Below are positions 6,071 through 6,378 of a DNA stretch of 6,378 nucleotides, in pieces (within the stretch, counting starts at the first letter, position 1; each line of letters starts with the position of its first letter). Position numbers and translations under genes: made by a program. The notes under the pieces were generated by a model. That model did not search any database. It was not told the DNA's origin and was given only the letters and a program-made list of their open reading frames with translations. This DNA is from Chelonobacter sp006228105 (GTDB lineage Bacteria; Pseudomonadota; Gammaproteobacteria; Enterobacterales; Pasteurellaceae), in assembly GCF_006228105.1 (NCBI RefSeq), contig NZ_VDHH01000148.1; one strand, given 5' to 3'.

Positions 6071-6106
6071 TTTGGGTTCCCTCGCCCCCAAACACAAACA
6101 AAAAGG
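6071..6106 (+). promoter_or_regulatory. preQ1-I-type riboswitch controlling translation of yhhQ
   Basis: Stem P1 is formed by TTTGGG (6071-6076) and CCCAAA (6087-6092). The loop (6077-6086) begins with UUC, as in the B. subtilis aptamer, and ends with a C (6086) directly before the 3' strand of P1, where preQ1-I aptamers hold the ligand-pairing cytosine. An A-rich tail (6093-6103) leads to AGG (6104-6106), which can pair with CCU of the loop (6080-6082) as the P2 pseudoknot. That AGG is the ribosome binding site of the frame starting at 6114 (7-base spacing), so ligand binding would block translation. The class is known to control queuosine genes including yhhQ-type transporters, which agrees with the gene start downstream. 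I have not run a covariance search. Confidence 0.72.
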
Positions 6107-6113
6107 TAGCAAC

Positions 6114-6378
6114 ATGTTTTCCACTTCTGCGCTGTTTAATACGCAACAAAAACGCAATGCGTTAATTATCTTGAGTTTTTTCCATATCCTGATCATCACC
6201 GCCAGCAACTATTTGTGGGCAGAAGTGTTGTCGGCTGATGCGTTCTCGCTGTTTGAAGAACAAGGCATTTTCAATCCGCAAACCGGACAAGCCTTTTTGG
6301 ATCACATCCTCACCCGTGGCGGCTCAGAAGAACCAATGGAACTGTTCAAACGCTTCCGTGGCCGCGAACCGCAGCTGG
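6114..6378 (+). pseudogene. In-frame chimera: YhhQ N-terminus joined to PrlC C-terminus (partial, runs off window)
   Basis: The open frame of 88 codons has no stop before the window edge. Residues 1-34 (FNTQQKRNALIILSFFHILI, then ITASNYL) match the start and first membrane helix of YhhQ, the queuosine-precursor transporter of the inner membrane (E. coli: QRYKALFWLSLFHLLVITSSNYL). From residue 35 (WAEVLSADAF, GIFNPQTGQAFLDHILTRGG, LFKRFRGREPQL) it matches the C-terminal end of oligopeptidase A (PrlC, M3 zinc peptidase of the cytoplasm). The join at about 6210-6216 falls where PrlC has its Tyr-rich GYYSY(L/K)W motif. The remaining YhhQ helices are missing, as is the PrlC HEXXH zinc site, so neither activity is possible. 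Upstream control (riboswitch, ribosome binding site) belongs to yhhQ. Either a real rearrangement or an assembly misjoin explains it. The two matches are from recalled family sequences. Confidence 0.75.

Overview
The window looks like chromosomal DNA of a Pasteurellaceae bacterium of the Haemophilus influenzae-type uptake-sequence group. The 9-base DNA uptake core AAGTGCGGT or its complement occurs four times (374-382, 2258-2266, 2283-2291, 5963-5971), twice as an inverted pair that forms a terminator. All recognisable proteins look Pasteurellaceae-like. The catalase - small hypothetical gene - enolase order resembles what I recall of H. influenzae. The moderately GC-rich coding DNA makes Aggregatibacter a reasonable guess, but this is inference.

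Layout. Most genes are on the minus strand, so transcription runs right to left: pyrG (CTP synthase, 4254-5885), eno (enolase, 2811-4112), a 135-residue hypothetical protein (2313-2720), and a clade-3 haem catalase (589-2052). Each of these has a hairpin terminator after it. To the left lie an unrecognised ORF (354-581) and a broken acetyltransferase gene (82-329) that keeps both ends of the protein but has lost the middle. Divergent from pyrG, at the right edge, a plus-strand reading frame starts at 6114 and runs off the window.

The most interesting region is 6053-6378. A -10 box, a compact preQ1-I-type riboswitch (6071-6106) whose pseudoknot includes the ribosome binding site, and the first 34 codons of the queuosine-precursor transporter YhhQ occur in the expected order. 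The frame then switches, without a stop, into the C-terminal tail of oligopeptidase A (PrlC), an unrelated cytosolic zinc peptidase. Either the genome has been rearranged (yhhQ lost, its riboswitch left driving a chimera) or the assembly is misjoined at a short shared sequence.

The second notable region is the catalase promoter. A perfect FNR-type palindrome (2187-2200) lies directly beside an OxyR-type ATAG-N7-CTAT element (2169-2183), suggesting combined oxygen and peroxide control. Beyond these, enolase and CTP synthase are ordinary housekeeping genes with intact active sites. I see no phage, insertion sequence, CRISPR array, tRNA or rRNA in the window.
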